This document shows positions 25,483-33,996 of a stretch of 36,662 bases of DNA, in pieces. Numbering within the stretch: position 1 is the first letter of the stretch; every line of letters begins with the position of its first letter. Below the pieces are notes generated by a model. The model had not been told where the DNA came from. It did no database searches and was given only the letters and a program-made list of their open reading frames with translations. The stretch is from an uncultured Rhodospirillaceae bacterium (GTDB taxonomy: Bacteria; Pseudomonadota; Alphaproteobacteria; Rhodospirillales; Magnetospirillaceae). The stretch is from the NCBI GenBank assembly GCA_903901915.1, contig CAIUSV010000078.1, forward strand, positions 1 through 36,662, read 5' to 3'. The translations under genes and the position numbers were made by a program.

Positions 25483-26564
25483 TTGTAGCAGAAGCGGCAG
25501 ACGTCCGGGATGTTGCCGCTTAGATGCGCCTGCCTGAACTGAACCATGGCGTCGCTGTGCCACACCCTGGTCAGTTCGCGGGCGTCACCCAGCTCGAAGA
25601 CGTCGGGATTGCTGATCATGCAGCAGGGCACCGTACGCATGTCCGAGGCAATGTACAGCCGCTCGAACGGCCACGGGCACAGCTTGGCGGGGTCGCGGCG
25701 GTCATACTTGTCGTCGATATACCAGAAGGTGACCTCGACGCCTCGCCGTTTGCCGTCCTCGACCAGCGCGCGGGCGCGTTCGGCGTCGAACTTGCGCTGC
25801 ATGTCGACCTGATCGTTGACCTGGCGCCAGCGGTCCTGGCCCCAGTCGTTGAGGTCCAGCGACAAGGACAGCCGGGCAAAGCCCAGCTCCGCCGCCAGGG
25901 CGGGAAATGCCTCGAGTTCGGCGAAATTGGTCTTTTGCACCACCACCCACATGCGGGTGCGATGCCTGCCGACATCGCGGGCATAGCCGTTCAGCAGCGT
26001 GGCGTTTTCCTTGAGGCGGTCGAACTTGCCGCCACGGCGGATGGTTTCGTAGCTTTCGGCCGAGGCGCCATCGACCGAGACCTGAATCTCGCAGATATCG
26101 CTGTCGATCAGGTGCTTGTAGTTGTCCTTGAGGTGCAGCAGCGAGCCGTTGGTGGTCGAACGCACCCACAGATGCCGGCGGCGGGCCTCGCGCACCATGG
26201 CGAAGAAGGTATCGGCCGCCAGCAGCGGTTCGCCCATACCCTGAAGCTTGACCTCGACCAGCCCGATCTGTTCGTCGAGCAGGCGGGTGAAGTCGGCCAG
26301 TTCCATGTCGGCGGCCCGGGTGTATTTCGGCCAGTCGCTGACCTGGCACATGGTGCAGTGATAATTGCAGCGGCTGACGTTCTCGATGTCCATCCGGACC
26401 GGCAGGTAGTCGAGACGGTCGGTCCGCTTCGACTCCTTGTAGCGGGTCCAGTTGGCCAGCCGCTCGGGATAGGCCTTGAACCCCGCCTGCATGGTGCCGT
26501 CCCACAGCGCCTGATCGGCGCGTGGGGTCGGCAGGTGGGCCTCGCGATTGATGGTCTGGGTCAT
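25470..26564 (-). CDS. Radical SAM/SPASM enzyme
   Basis: A 364-residue radical SAM enzyme with C66, C70 and C73 in CNYHCTMC, a GMGEPLL segment downstream, and a C-terminal SPASM-type region. The extra cysteines are in LCPWPF, PCCM and the terminal CRFCY, probably binding auxiliary iron-sulfur clusters. ATG 26564 is chosen over an upstream in-frame start because it overlaps the previous gene's stop by one base (TGATG). It is the last gene of the seven-gene minus-strand operon. SPASM enzymes acting on carbohydrates include the epimerase NeoN and the dehydrogenase BtrN, so sugar or peptide modification are both possible. The exact reaction is unknown. Confidence 0.87.
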   Translation of the reverse strand: MTQTINREAHLPTPRADQALWDGTMQAGFKAYPERLANWTRYKESKRTDRLDYLPVRMDIENVSRCNYHCTMCQVSDWPKYTRAADMELADFTRLLDEQIGLVEVKLQGMGEPLLAADTFFAMVREARRRHLWVRSTTNGSLLHLKDNYKHLIDSDICEIQVSVDGASAESYETIRRGGKFDRLKENATLLNGYARDVGRHRTRMWVVVQKTNFAELEAFPALAAELGFARLSLSLDLNDWGQDRWRQVNDQVDMQRKFDAERARALVEDGKRRGVEVTFWYIDDKYDRRDPAKLCPWPFERLYIASDMRTVPCCMISNPDVFELGDARELTRVWHSDAMVQFRQAHLSGNIPDVCRFCYKTGG

Positions 26565-27679
26565 CACAGTTCTTTCCGGAACTCCAGGCCCTGGAGGATG
26601 ATGTCGTCGATATCGACATAGCGGTAGATGCCCATGCGGCCCACCGATCGGACCTTCTCCGGCAGGGCGTCGATGTAACGCTGCGCCTTGTCCACCTCGG
26701 CCTTGATCATGGTCGGGTAGAGCTTGTTCTTCATCGACGGCACTTCCAGCGTGATCAGGCTGTTGGGTGACTTGTGCTGGGTGAACTTCTTGAACTCGGT
26801 GACGCGGGTCTGCTGCTCCGAGGCGTTGGGGTAGTAGAGGAAATAGGTGTCCTTGGGCAGGACATGCTCGATCGGCAGCACGATCTTGAAGACCTCGCGG
26901 CCGACGTATTTGAGCTCGCCCCAGCAATGGTCGAACAGAAGATCGGGCGAGGTGGTGGAAATCATCAGATCGCCGGTCAGCACCTCCCCCCCCTTGAGGT
27001 GGAGCGCGCATTTGTCCAGGTCGTAGCGCTCGATCTCGGTGGAGGTGCGGACCTCGCAGCCATCCAGCGCGATATCGAAGAAACGGTTGTAGCCGTCGGG
27101 CGCGGTGGGATAGGCGTTGATGTGGCCGGTATGGAACTCGTAGCGCGAGCCGGTCTCCAGCGGCTTGCGCTTGACCGTCGCCTCGAAGCCGAAATCCATC
27201 TGGCGGTTGTCGTCCAACTGCCAGGCCTTCATGTTGTAGTGCTTGTTATAGCGCTCGTAGATCGTCCGGCCGACACGGCCAAGCCAGAATTCCTCGAAAT
27301 TGGCCGCCACCGTTTCCTCGGGCAGTTCCGCCAGTTCCTTCTTGATCTGGGCGGCGTCGGACATCTTCTCGATGTCGTCGGCGTGGACCGGGTAGTTGTA
27401 GAACGCGTCGTCGCAGTCCTGGTACGACAGGTTGATCTTGTCCAGGTGGCGCATGGGCACGTACTGGCTGAGGAAGTCGAAGGCCGGCTGGCTGCTGTCC
27501 GGACCGATGAAGTGACGGGGACCATAGGTGAAGGGATGGCCGCCATGAAAGAAGGTACGCACGCCACCACCGGTGATGGGAGCCTTTTCCACCACCGTGA
27601 CCTGCCAACCCTTCTCGCGCAGCATCATGGCGAACATGCATCCGGTGAAACCGGAGCCGACGACTAAAGCCTTTTTCAT
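26564..27679 (-). CDS. UDP-galactopyranose mutase-like flavoprotein
   Basis: A 371-residue FAD protein. The N-terminal Rossmann loop is VVGSGFTGCMFA (7-18), followed by the dinucleotide-binding VVEKAPITGGGVRTF, and length and layout fit Glf (UDP-galactopyranose mutase), which makes UDP-galactofuranose. The family's YGPHIFH segment appears as FTYGPRHFIGPD, so the usual histidine position differs. It may act on another nucleotide sugar or use the flavin differently. The start ATG at 27679 is preferred, since the 51-residue extension to 27832 is a shadow of neighbouring coding DNA. It lies between two radical SAM genes and overlaps the next by one base. Confidence 0.72.
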   Translation of the reverse strand: MKKALVVGSGFTGCMFAMMLREKGWQVTVVEKAPITGGGVRTFFHGGHPFTYGPRHFIGPDSSQPAFDFLSQYVPMRHLDKINLSYQDCDDAFYNYPVHADDIEKMSDAAQIKKELAELPEETVAANFEEFWLGRVGRTIYERYNKHYNMKAWQLDDNRQMDFGFEATVKRKPLETGSRYEFHTGHINAYPTAPDGYNRFFDIALDGCEVRTSTEIERYDLDKCALHLKGGEVLTGDLMISTTSPDLLFDHCWGELKYVGREVFKIVLPIEHVLPKDTYFLYYPNASEQQTRVTEFKKFTQHKSPNSLITLEVPSMKNKLYPTMIKAEVDKAQRYIDALPEKVRSVGRMGIYRYVDIDDIILQGLEFRKEL

Positions 27680-27716
27680 CGAAGATCCTCGACAGCTTTT
27701 CGGGAAACGGGAAACA

Positions 27717-28700
27717 TCAGGCGCCGATCTGAACCTTCTCGGCGTAAAGAGGCGAAAGCAGGACCTCGGTGTCCTCGGATTCGTCCCAGACATTGCAATT
27801 GTCGCACAGGCTGATGCAGGCCTTGCGGCCATCCATGTGCATCCGGCGCCGCTCCGCCATCAGGGCGGACTGCCACAGTTCGGTGATCGAGTGCTCGGTC
27901 ACGTTGCCCAGCGGATACTTGTTGTTGTAGTCCACGTTGCACAGCGGCACGTCGCCATTGGCGAAGATCACCATCAGCGACCACAGCGCCACGCACGGCA
28001 GGTTGGGCTCGTAGCTGGTGGCGATGGGTTTGAAGTCCCGGAGCTGGCCGCCCCAGTTGAAGACATTATGATGGTAGATGCGGTCGGTGGCCGCCAACCG
28101 CTGCTTCCAGAACGCCTCGTATTGCGGCCATTCGTCCATGTTGGAGTCCTGGCGGATCATGCGCATCCAGATCTGCGTGTTGGGATTGATGCGATCGCGC
28201 AGCTGGATGAAGCGCTGGGCGTTCTCCATCACCTCCTCGAAATTCAGCCGGACGCGAATGCCTTCGTAGACATCCTTCTTCAGGCTGTCGATGGACATGA
28301 TGATGATGTCGAGGCCCGCTTCCAGCAGGGAAACCGCCGTCTTCTCGTTGAGCAACGCGACATTGGACGCGATGGACGTCTGCTTGATGCCGCCCTGTTT
28401 CAGCAGGGCGATGCGCGCCGCCATCTTCTTGTCCAGCAGCGGTTCGCCGTTACGATAGAGGCTGACCCGCTTGATCTCGTCCTTGTGGGCGATCAGATCG
28501 GTGGCGATCTTGGCGAACAGGTCGTCCTTCATGGTCGGCGACCCGCGTTCCCAGTCGTCGATCGTGCACATCGGACAGCGGGCGTTACAGGCGTTGACCG
28601 TCTCGATCTCGACATGGCGAGGATAGCGCACCAGATCGGCATAGCTTTCGCTCGGGCTGATGCGCCGGTAGAGGTATTCCTGAGCCTTTTCGATATCCAC
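27717..28700 (-). CDS. Radical SAM/SPASM enzyme
   Basis: A 327-residue radical SAM enzyme with C38, C42 and C45 in CNARCPMC, RNGEPLL downstream and a SPASM-type C-terminus (PCVALW, PLCNVD, then CISLCDNC). It belongs to the middle of the minus-strand operon, 28 bases after the SDR-WbuC fusion gene and 37 bases before the mutase-like gene. It is distinct in sequence from the other SPASM proteins here, so three different reactions are likely. The substrate is unknown; carbohydrate is favoured by context only. Confidence 0.87.
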   Translation of the reverse strand: MDIEKAQEYLYRRISPSESYADLVRYPRHVEIETVNACNARCPMCTIDDWERGSPTMKDDLFAKIATDLIAHKDEIKRVSLYRNGEPLLDKKMAARIALLKQGGIKQTSIASNVALLNEKTAVSLLEAGLDIIIMSIDSLKKDVYEGIRVRLNFEEVMENAQRFIQLRDRINPNTQIWMRMIRQDSNMDEWPQYEAFWKQRLAATDRIYHHNVFNWGGQLRDFKPIATSYEPNLPCVALWSLMVIFANGDVPLCNVDYNNKYPLGNVTEHSITELWQSALMAERRRMHMDGRKACISLCDNCNVWDESEDTEVLLSPLYAEKVQIGA

Positions 28701-28728
28701 GAACTCTAAACTCCCGAAGGCGCCGGCC

Positions 28729-30168
28729 TCAGCCGCGCAGATGGCTGACCGCTACGGCAACGAACTTGGCGGCGGCGTCCGCGTTGGACCCGTCCGGCGC
28801 CCAATCGGGGTACGTGCTGTCGCCGGGGCCGCGATAGGGTCCGGGCATGCTCTCATGATAGATGACGCATTCGGACAGCGGGATCGCCTGGTGATACTGG
28901 CCGCGGTCCACCCGATAGATGTCGCCGGCGCCCAGACGCCAGGCGTCGAGAATGGCGCCGTCCTCGGCGTAGGTGAGCACGCCCAGGACGCCTTCCACCA
29001 CATGAAAGCACTCGCCGCGGCGGTCATGCTTGTGCGGCGGATAATAGCGCCCGGCATGCTCCAGGATCACCATGTCGTGATGATCGGCCTCGGGACTGGA
29101 ATGCAGACAGACCCGCACGGTGCCGTCGCGCCCCAGCTGACGCAGCTCGTCCAGCAGCGGCTTGTCGATGCGAACCGGCAGGCGGGTGCAGAAGAAGGAA
29201 CGGGTCTTGGCGTTGAGATCTTCGACCAGCCTGGTGGGGTCCGGCTTCAGCAGCGAAAGGGTCGACAGCGACACAGCGACTCCGTGGCTCCGTGGCTGGA
29301 GCGCAGCCAGGCGGCGGCAGACATCGTCCGGACGGCGCAGCGTCAAGCCGCCATCCTTGACCAGCCTGTCCGGGCGCAAAGATACGTCGAGAGGTCTCTT
29401 TTCGGGAAGGGGAAAGTCGCGGATGGAACAGGGAATGATGTCCAGCTCCACCGGATGGTGGACCCTGACCGCGCCCAACAAAAGCTCCAGCAGTTCAATC
29501 CGGCTGAGCGCCACCGGCCCGGCGCAATGGTAAAGCCCCTTGAGGCGTCCGGCTATCGCCGCCTCGATGGCATCGCAGACATCATCGACATGGACCGGGC
29601 TGAAGCGCTGGTCGGTGGTGCATTTCATGCTGGAAACGCGCCCGAAATCCTTCAGCCAGCCGGTGAACAGCGTGTTGTCCGCCGGATCCTCGCCATAGAC
29701 CTTGGCCAGGCGCAGCGTCACCCAGTCGCGGGCGGTCCGCTCCAGATAGCGTTCCACTTCCAGCTTCTGGGCACCGTAGAGCACGATGGGGTCGGCGGGG
29801 TCGCCTTCCACGTAATCGCCCTTGTCGCCGCTGAAGACATGATCGCTGGAGGTGAAGACGATCGGCACCCGCCACTGGTTCAGGCGGTCGATGATCCGCT
29901 CGATACCGTCGACGTTGATCACGCGCGACCGCGCCGGGTCGGCAAGGCAGCTGTCGGGCCGGGTGTCGCCCAGCAGCAGCACGGCGTGCGAGATCGTCTC
30001 GGGCGAGAAGACGTCGGCCAGATCGCTGGTGGTGGCGTCGAACTTCACCATGCCGGGCCGGGGCGAGGTGTTGTAGGTAGCGATGGCGCGCGCGCTTCCC
30101 AGCCGGGCGAAGAGATGACGGCCGACGAAGCTGGAGCCGCCGAGGATCAGGATGCGTTTTCCGGTCAT
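28729..30168 (-). CDS. SDR (RmlD-like) fused to a WbuC-type cupin
   Basis: A 479-residue two-domain protein. Residues 1 to about 290 form an extended SDR with GGSSFVG (10-16) and Y131/K135 in YGAQK, resembling dTDP-4-dehydrorhamnose reductase. Residues from about 320 match the WbuC family of O-antigen-locus cupins. The metal-binding set is H379 and H381 in PPHKHDRRGE, E386, and H426 in GQYHQAI, and it ends in YHESMPGPY, very like the WbuC signature. WbuC proteins are normally separate and of unknown reaction. The start is ATG at 30168; an upstream TTG at 30180 is less likely. Spacing to the preceding methyltransferase gene is four bases. Confidence 0.8.
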   Translation of the reverse strand: MTGKRILILGGSSFVGRHLFARLGSARAIATYNTSPRPGMVKFDATTSDLADVFSPETISHAVLLLGDTRPDSCLADPARSRVINVDGIERIIDRLNQWRVPIVFTSSDHVFSGDKGDYVEGDPADPIVLYGAQKLEVERYLERTARDWVTLRLAKVYGEDPADNTLFTGWLKDFGRVSSMKCTTDQRFSPVHVDDVCDAIEAAIAGRLKGLYHCAGPVALSRIELLELLLGAVRVHHPVELDIIPCSIRDFPLPEKRPLDVSLRPDRLVKDGGLTLRRPDDVCRRLAALQPRSHGVAVSLSTLSLLKPDPTRLVEDLNAKTRSFFCTRLPVRIDKPLLDELRQLGRDGTVRVCLHSSPEADHHDMVILEHAGRYYPPHKHDRRGECFHVVEGVLGVLTYAEDGAILDAWRLGAGDIYRVDRGQYHQAIPLSECVIYHESMPGPYRGPGDSTYPDWAPDGSNADAAAKFVAVAVSHLRG

Positions 30169-30172
30169 GGTC

Positions 30173-30835
30173 TCATTCAAAATAGATGAAGCCGTGATCG
30201 CCGGTATAGCCGGCGCGCTCGAAGATCCATCGCCAGCCCTCGGGACGATGGAAGCTTTCGCAGGTCAGTTGCCAATAGAGCAGGTTGGCCTTTTCCCGTT
30301 CGGTGCGATAGGACTCGACGCAGACATAGCCCCGGCCCTTGCCGACCCGCTGCATTTCCCTCAGCGCCTGATCCAGCTCGTGGATTTGCAGGTTGTGGAA
30401 GGTGTTGATGGAAATCACCAGATCGAAATGCCGGTCGGGCCAGGGCAGGCGGGTGCAGTTTCCCTCGGTCAGCGCCGGGCGCACCTCCTCCTTGGCATCG
30501 GCGATGCCATAGGCCGAGATGTCGAGGCCGGCGACCTCGATTCCGGGACAGGCGCGGGTAAGTTCGTACAGCAGGAACGCCTTGCCGCAACCGACATCAA
30601 GCACCCGGTCGCCCGCCTTCAGGTCGTAGTGCCTGACCAGATCCTCGGCCAGTGGCAGCCAGCGGCCGTCATAGCGCATGCCGCCGAAACCGAAACGGCG
30701 GTCGCCATCCCAATAATCGAAGCCCCATTCCTTGGCCTTGGCGGCGCAGTCGGCCTTGTCGTGCTCGACCACCCGCTGGACGTAATCGCGTTTGGTGGCG
30801 TTATGGAAGCGTCCCAGAAAGTCGATTTCGGCCAT
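30173..30835 (-). CDS. Class I SAM-dependent methyltransferase
   Basis: A 220-residue methyltransferase with motif I VLDVGCGKAFLLYEL, an acidic GLDISAYGI loop and LPWPDRHFDLVISINTFHN at motif IV. An excellent GGAGGAACAA ribosome site precedes the ATG. It sits third in the operon between the ABC exporter and the SDR-WbuC fusion. Motif order resembles small-molecule (ubiE-like) enzymes, so a sugar or lipid-linked acceptor is likely (inference). Confidence 0.86.
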   Translation of the reverse strand: MAEIDFLGRFHNATKRDYVQRVVEHDKADCAAKAKEWGFDYWDGDRRFGFGGMRYDGRWLPLAEDLVRHYDLKAGDRVLDVGCGKAFLLYELTRACPGIEVAGLDISAYGIADAKEEVRPALTEGNCTRLPWPDRHFDLVISINTFHNLQIHELDQALREMQRVGKGRGYVCVESYRTEREKANLLYWQLTCESFHRPEGWRWIFERAGYTGDHGFIYFE

Positions 30836-30844
30836 TTGTTCCTC

Positions 30845-32659
30845 CTACACCACCGACTGCGGCGCCGACAGTTCGGCCATGCGGCGGAAGTCGGCGTTGG
30901 TGGCCGCCAGTTCCCGATGACTTCCCATGCCCGCCACCTTGCCGTCCTTGAGAAACACGATCCGGTCGCAGTTCTTCAAGGTGCTGAGACGATGGGCGAT
31001 CAGAATCACCGTCTTGCTGCCGCTGAGGGTGTCGATGGCCCGCGACACCTCGCGTTCGGTTTCGGCGTCCAGCGCCGAAGTGGCCTCGTCGAACACCAGC
31101 AGTTCGGGTTCGCTGTAAAGTGCGCGGGCGACGCCGATGCGCTGGCGCTGACCACCCGACAGATTAAGACCGCGCTCGCCGACCCTGGTCTCCAGCCCCT
31201 GGGGCAGGCCGTCGATGAACTCGGCCAACTGGGCCATTTCCAGGGCGCGGCGCACCCTGGCCTCGTCGATCTCGTCGTCGCCGAGGCCGAAGGCGATGTT
31301 GTGACGCAAGGTGTCGTCGGTGAGATAGATCACCTGCGGCACGTAGCCGATCTTGCGTTGCCAGGCGCGCGGGTCGCGGGCGATGTCGGTGCCGTCCACC
31401 AGCACGCGGCCGCCGGTGGGGTCCAGCAGGCCGAGGATGAGATCGACCAGGGTGCTCTTGCCGGCACCGGTGGTGCCGACGATGCCCAGCGCCTCGCCAC
31501 GGGGGATATCCAGCGAAATGCCCCGCAGCACCTCGCGGTCGCCGCCGGGATAGGTATAGTGGACGTCGTCGAGGGTCAGGCGGTCGGTAAAGGGCAACGG
31601 TTCGGGATGGGTGAGCGGACTGGCCGCCGCCGCCGACAGCGCCGGCCAGTCCTTGGCCAGCATCGCCGCCGCCGCGCCACCCTTGGCGATGTTGTTGAGG
31701 TACAGCACGATGCGGTTGAGCGATGGCTGCAGCCGGAAGCCGGCGTAGCCGAACAGCCCCAGCGTCGGCATCACCGCCGCCCGGTCGCCACCGCCCAACA
31801 CCACCAGGGCGATGATCAGCACCATGCCCCCCACCATCAGCGTCTCGGTGGCCAGGCGCGGCGCCTGCTGAAGCACGGCGGCCTGGACCTGCCGCTGGGC
31901 GCGCTGGCGGTAAAGGTCGGCGTAGCTGTCGCAAAAGAAGCTCTCGCGTCCAAGGATCTTGACCTCCTTGACGGCGCCCAGACCCTGCTGCATCGCCTGC
32001 ACCAGCTTGGCGGCCAGCACCTGAACGTGCCGGCCGATCTCGGCGAACACCCGATTGGTGCCCTTGTAGACCGCCAGCATCAGGCAGCCGAGCACCAGAG
32101 CCGTCACCAGCGAGATCATCGGCTCGCTGATCACCAGCACCAGCGCCAGACCGGAGGCGATGAAGATTTCCGAGGTCATCACCACCGCCGACAGCAGCGA
32201 TACCCGGAAGGTGTCGTCCACCGCGAATTCCAGCGTCTGGATCAGTTGGGCCGAATTGCGATGAAAGTGGAAGGCATAGGAAATATGCAGGTAGCCCCGC
32301 ATCAGCATCGAGGTCGCCTGGCTGGTGGTGGCGAACGCCGTCCGTTCCTGATTGTAGATCTGGAACAGCACGAAGGCGTTCTTGCCGACGAAGAATACCA
32401 CCACCGCGGCGCCGACGGCGATGATGGCGATGGTGTGATCACGGTGGGCCAGTTCGATCAGCATCGACCCCACCAGCGGCAGCCGTCCCAGCGAGTCGGT
32501 GTCGGCAACCACGCTGATCAGGCCGAATACCGCGCCGGTTCCCACCGTTTCCAGCACCGCCGCCACCACCGCCAGCACCACCAGCCCGGCCCACCGCCGC
32601 CGCATCGGCGGATCGAGCATGGCAAGGCAGGTGCGGACGGTGGCGAGCGGCGACGTCAC
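30845..32659 (-). CDS. ABC transporter, fused permease and ATPase (MsbA-like exporter)
   Basis: A 604-residue half-transporter. About six transmembrane helices fill the first 320 residues. The ATPase shows Walker A GTTGAGKST (395-403), signature LSGGQ (507 region, about 500-510), Walker B LLVFDEATSALD (about 520-531) and the H-loop AHRLS. Type IV exporters of this kind flip lipids, lipid-linked oligosaccharides or peptides; PglK and MsbA are known examples. The start is GTG, overlapping the stop of the upstream radical SAM gene (GTGA). Its place between SPASM enzymes and sugar-modifying genes suggests it exports the modified product, which is inference. Confidence 0.92.
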   Translation of the reverse strand: MTSPLATVRTCLAMLDPPMRRRWAGLVVLAVVAAVLETVGTGAVFGLISVVADTDSLGRLPLVGSMLIELAHRDHTIAIIAVGAAVVVFFVGKNAFVLFQIYNQERTAFATTSQATSMLMRGYLHISYAFHFHRNSAQLIQTLEFAVDDTFRVSLLSAVVMTSEIFIASGLALVLVISEPMISLVTALVLGCLMLAVYKGTNRVFAEIGRHVQVLAAKLVQAMQQGLGAVKEVKILGRESFFCDSYADLYRQRAQRQVQAAVLQQAPRLATETLMVGGMVLIIALVVLGGGDRAAVMPTLGLFGYAGFRLQPSLNRIVLYLNNIAKGGAAAAMLAKDWPALSAAAASPLTHPEPLPFTDRLTLDDVHYTYPGGDREVLRGISLDIPRGEALGIVGTTGAGKSTLVDLILGLLDPTGGRVLVDGTDIARDPRAWQRKIGYVPQVIYLTDDTLRHNIAFGLGDDEIDEARVRRALEMAQLAEFIDGLPQGLETRVGERGLNLSGGQRQRIGVARALYSEPELLVFDEATSALDAETEREVSRAIDTLSGSKTVILIAHRLSTLKNCDRIVFLKDGKVAGMGSHRELAATNADFRRMAELSAPQSVV

Positions 32660-33729
32660 ACGAAATTACCGTGTTCGGGATCAAGGGACAGGTATTGATG
32701 GAGCGCCAGATTCTTGGCATGCGACACGCAATGGTGCCGGCACGACACCGAGGGATCGAACTCGGCCAGCCGGCGTCGGTTGTCCTCGGAAAACCAGTAG
32801 TCCCGGAACGACCGATCCTTGATCGACCCCAGGATGCCGTCCTTGGTATAGGCCTTGTCCTGGCAGGTATAGACCACCTGATCGGCGCCGATCACGGTCA
32901 GAAAGCGCAGGAACGGACAGGTGGTGTAATCCTTGTCGAACCGGCTTTCCATTTCGTGGAAATGGTCGATGACGGAAAAGCCGTCGCCGCTCAGGCCCAG
33001 GCAGCGATCGATCTCGGCGCGGGCGCCGACGGCGAATTCCCGGTGGTAGACGTTGTTGGCCTCGACCGAATTGCCGACCACGGCGGCGGACAGCTTGACG
33101 TGGTTGACGCCGATCTCCTTGAAGCGCGAGCACACCTCGTACAGACGGCCGTGGTTGTCCTTGCCGACGATGAACGAAACCCCCAGCGTGCACTTGGTTC
33201 CGGTCTTGACGAAGGCGGCCATGTTCTCCAGCAGCCGGGAAAACTCGCCCTCCCTGGCCCCGCGCGACTTGACGTAGGAGTCATCGTCCCAGGCATCGAC
33301 CGAGACCCGCACCCAGGTGGCATGCCGGGCCAGCGCCTCGGCCACCCGCCCCTTGAGATTGGAGCCGTTGGTCAGCGTCGCCACCTTGACCCCGCCGGCG
33401 GCGAGGCGGTCGATCACCTCGGGCAGCGGCTTGTACAACAGCGGCTCGCCACCGCCCGAGAAGGTCACCGCCTTGACCCCCATGGCGACCACGTCGCCGA
33501 CGATCTCGAACATCTTGTCCGACGGAATCTGGTCGCGCTCGTCCATGTCCTCGCCGAGCTTGAGGTCATCGGTGCGATAGGCGCAATACCAGCAATGATG
33601 ATTGCACAGATTGATCGGCTTGATGCGGATGTGAACCGGCGCGGCGACGGTACCGTCCACCAGGGCGTCCAGTTGCTCGCGGAACCGCAGGAATTTGAGG
33701 TTGGAATAGAGCTGGCCGCTCATGTACAT
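32656..33729 (-). CDS. Radical SAM/SPASM enzyme
   Basis: A 357-residue radical SAM enzyme with C42, C46 and C49 in CNHHCWYC, the GGGEPLL segment, and a C-terminal half with further cysteines (TCPF, YTCQDK, CRHHC) that would hold auxiliary clusters. It is the first gene of the minus-strand operon. Either ATG (33729 or 33723) is possible; the first has GAAGG at good spacing. Its stop overlaps the ABC exporter start. It resembles neither of the other two SPASM proteins closely. The substrate is unknown. Confidence 0.86.
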   Translation of the reverse strand: MYMSGQLYSNLKFLRFREQLDALVDGTVAAPVHIRIKPINLCNHHCWYCAYRTDDLKLGEDMDERDQIPSDKMFEIVGDVVAMGVKAVTFSGGGEPLLYKPLPEVIDRLAAGGVKVATLTNGSNLKGRVAEALARHATWVRVSVDAWDDDSYVKSRGAREGEFSRLLENMAAFVKTGTKCTLGVSFIVGKDNHGRLYEVCSRFKEIGVNHVKLSAAVVGNSVEANNVYHREFAVGARAEIDRCLGLSGDGFSVIDHFHEMESRFDKDYTTCPFLRFLTVIGADQVVYTCQDKAYTKDGILGSIKDRSFRDYWFSEDNRRRLAEFDPSVSCRHHCVSHAKNLALHQYLSLDPEHGNFV

Positions 33730-33937
33730 GGCCTTCGGGCAATGGACGCCGGCGCCTTCTATACCGTGTTCACAAGATGAACGTCAACGCGGATCGCAGG
33801 AAGTCCGGATTGCGCACGACGCGAAGGTCGGGCTAGAACAAAACCATCTTATGGCGGAGGCGGCGTCGACGGCGGCCAACGCGACCGGATGCGGGGGCCG
33901 GCCCGCTTCTCGGAGCCGGCCATCCGTGTTAATGGGG

Positions 33938-33966
33938 TTGTGGACGCGGAGCCCCACCCCTAATTA
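33938..33966 (+). promoter_or_regulatory. Candidate promoter for the 33997 methyltransferase gene
   Basis: TTGTGG (33938-33943) and TAATTA (33961-33966) are separated by exactly 17 bases in the divergent gap 33730-33996. The -10 lies 30 bases before the ATG at 33997. The rest of the gap shows no recognisable gene or repeat; a GGCCGGC/GCCGGCC stem at about 33897-33922 may be incidental. Confidence 0.4.
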
Positions 33967-33996
33967 AGCGACACAACAGCGCGTGAAAGACAGTTC

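Noticed and set aside
30152-32698. 848-codon open frame on the plus strand
   Set aside because: It is antisense to the ABC exporter and the methyltransferase, both with clear motifs, and is rich in His, Gln and Arg, as expected of an in-phase shadow in GC-rich DNA.
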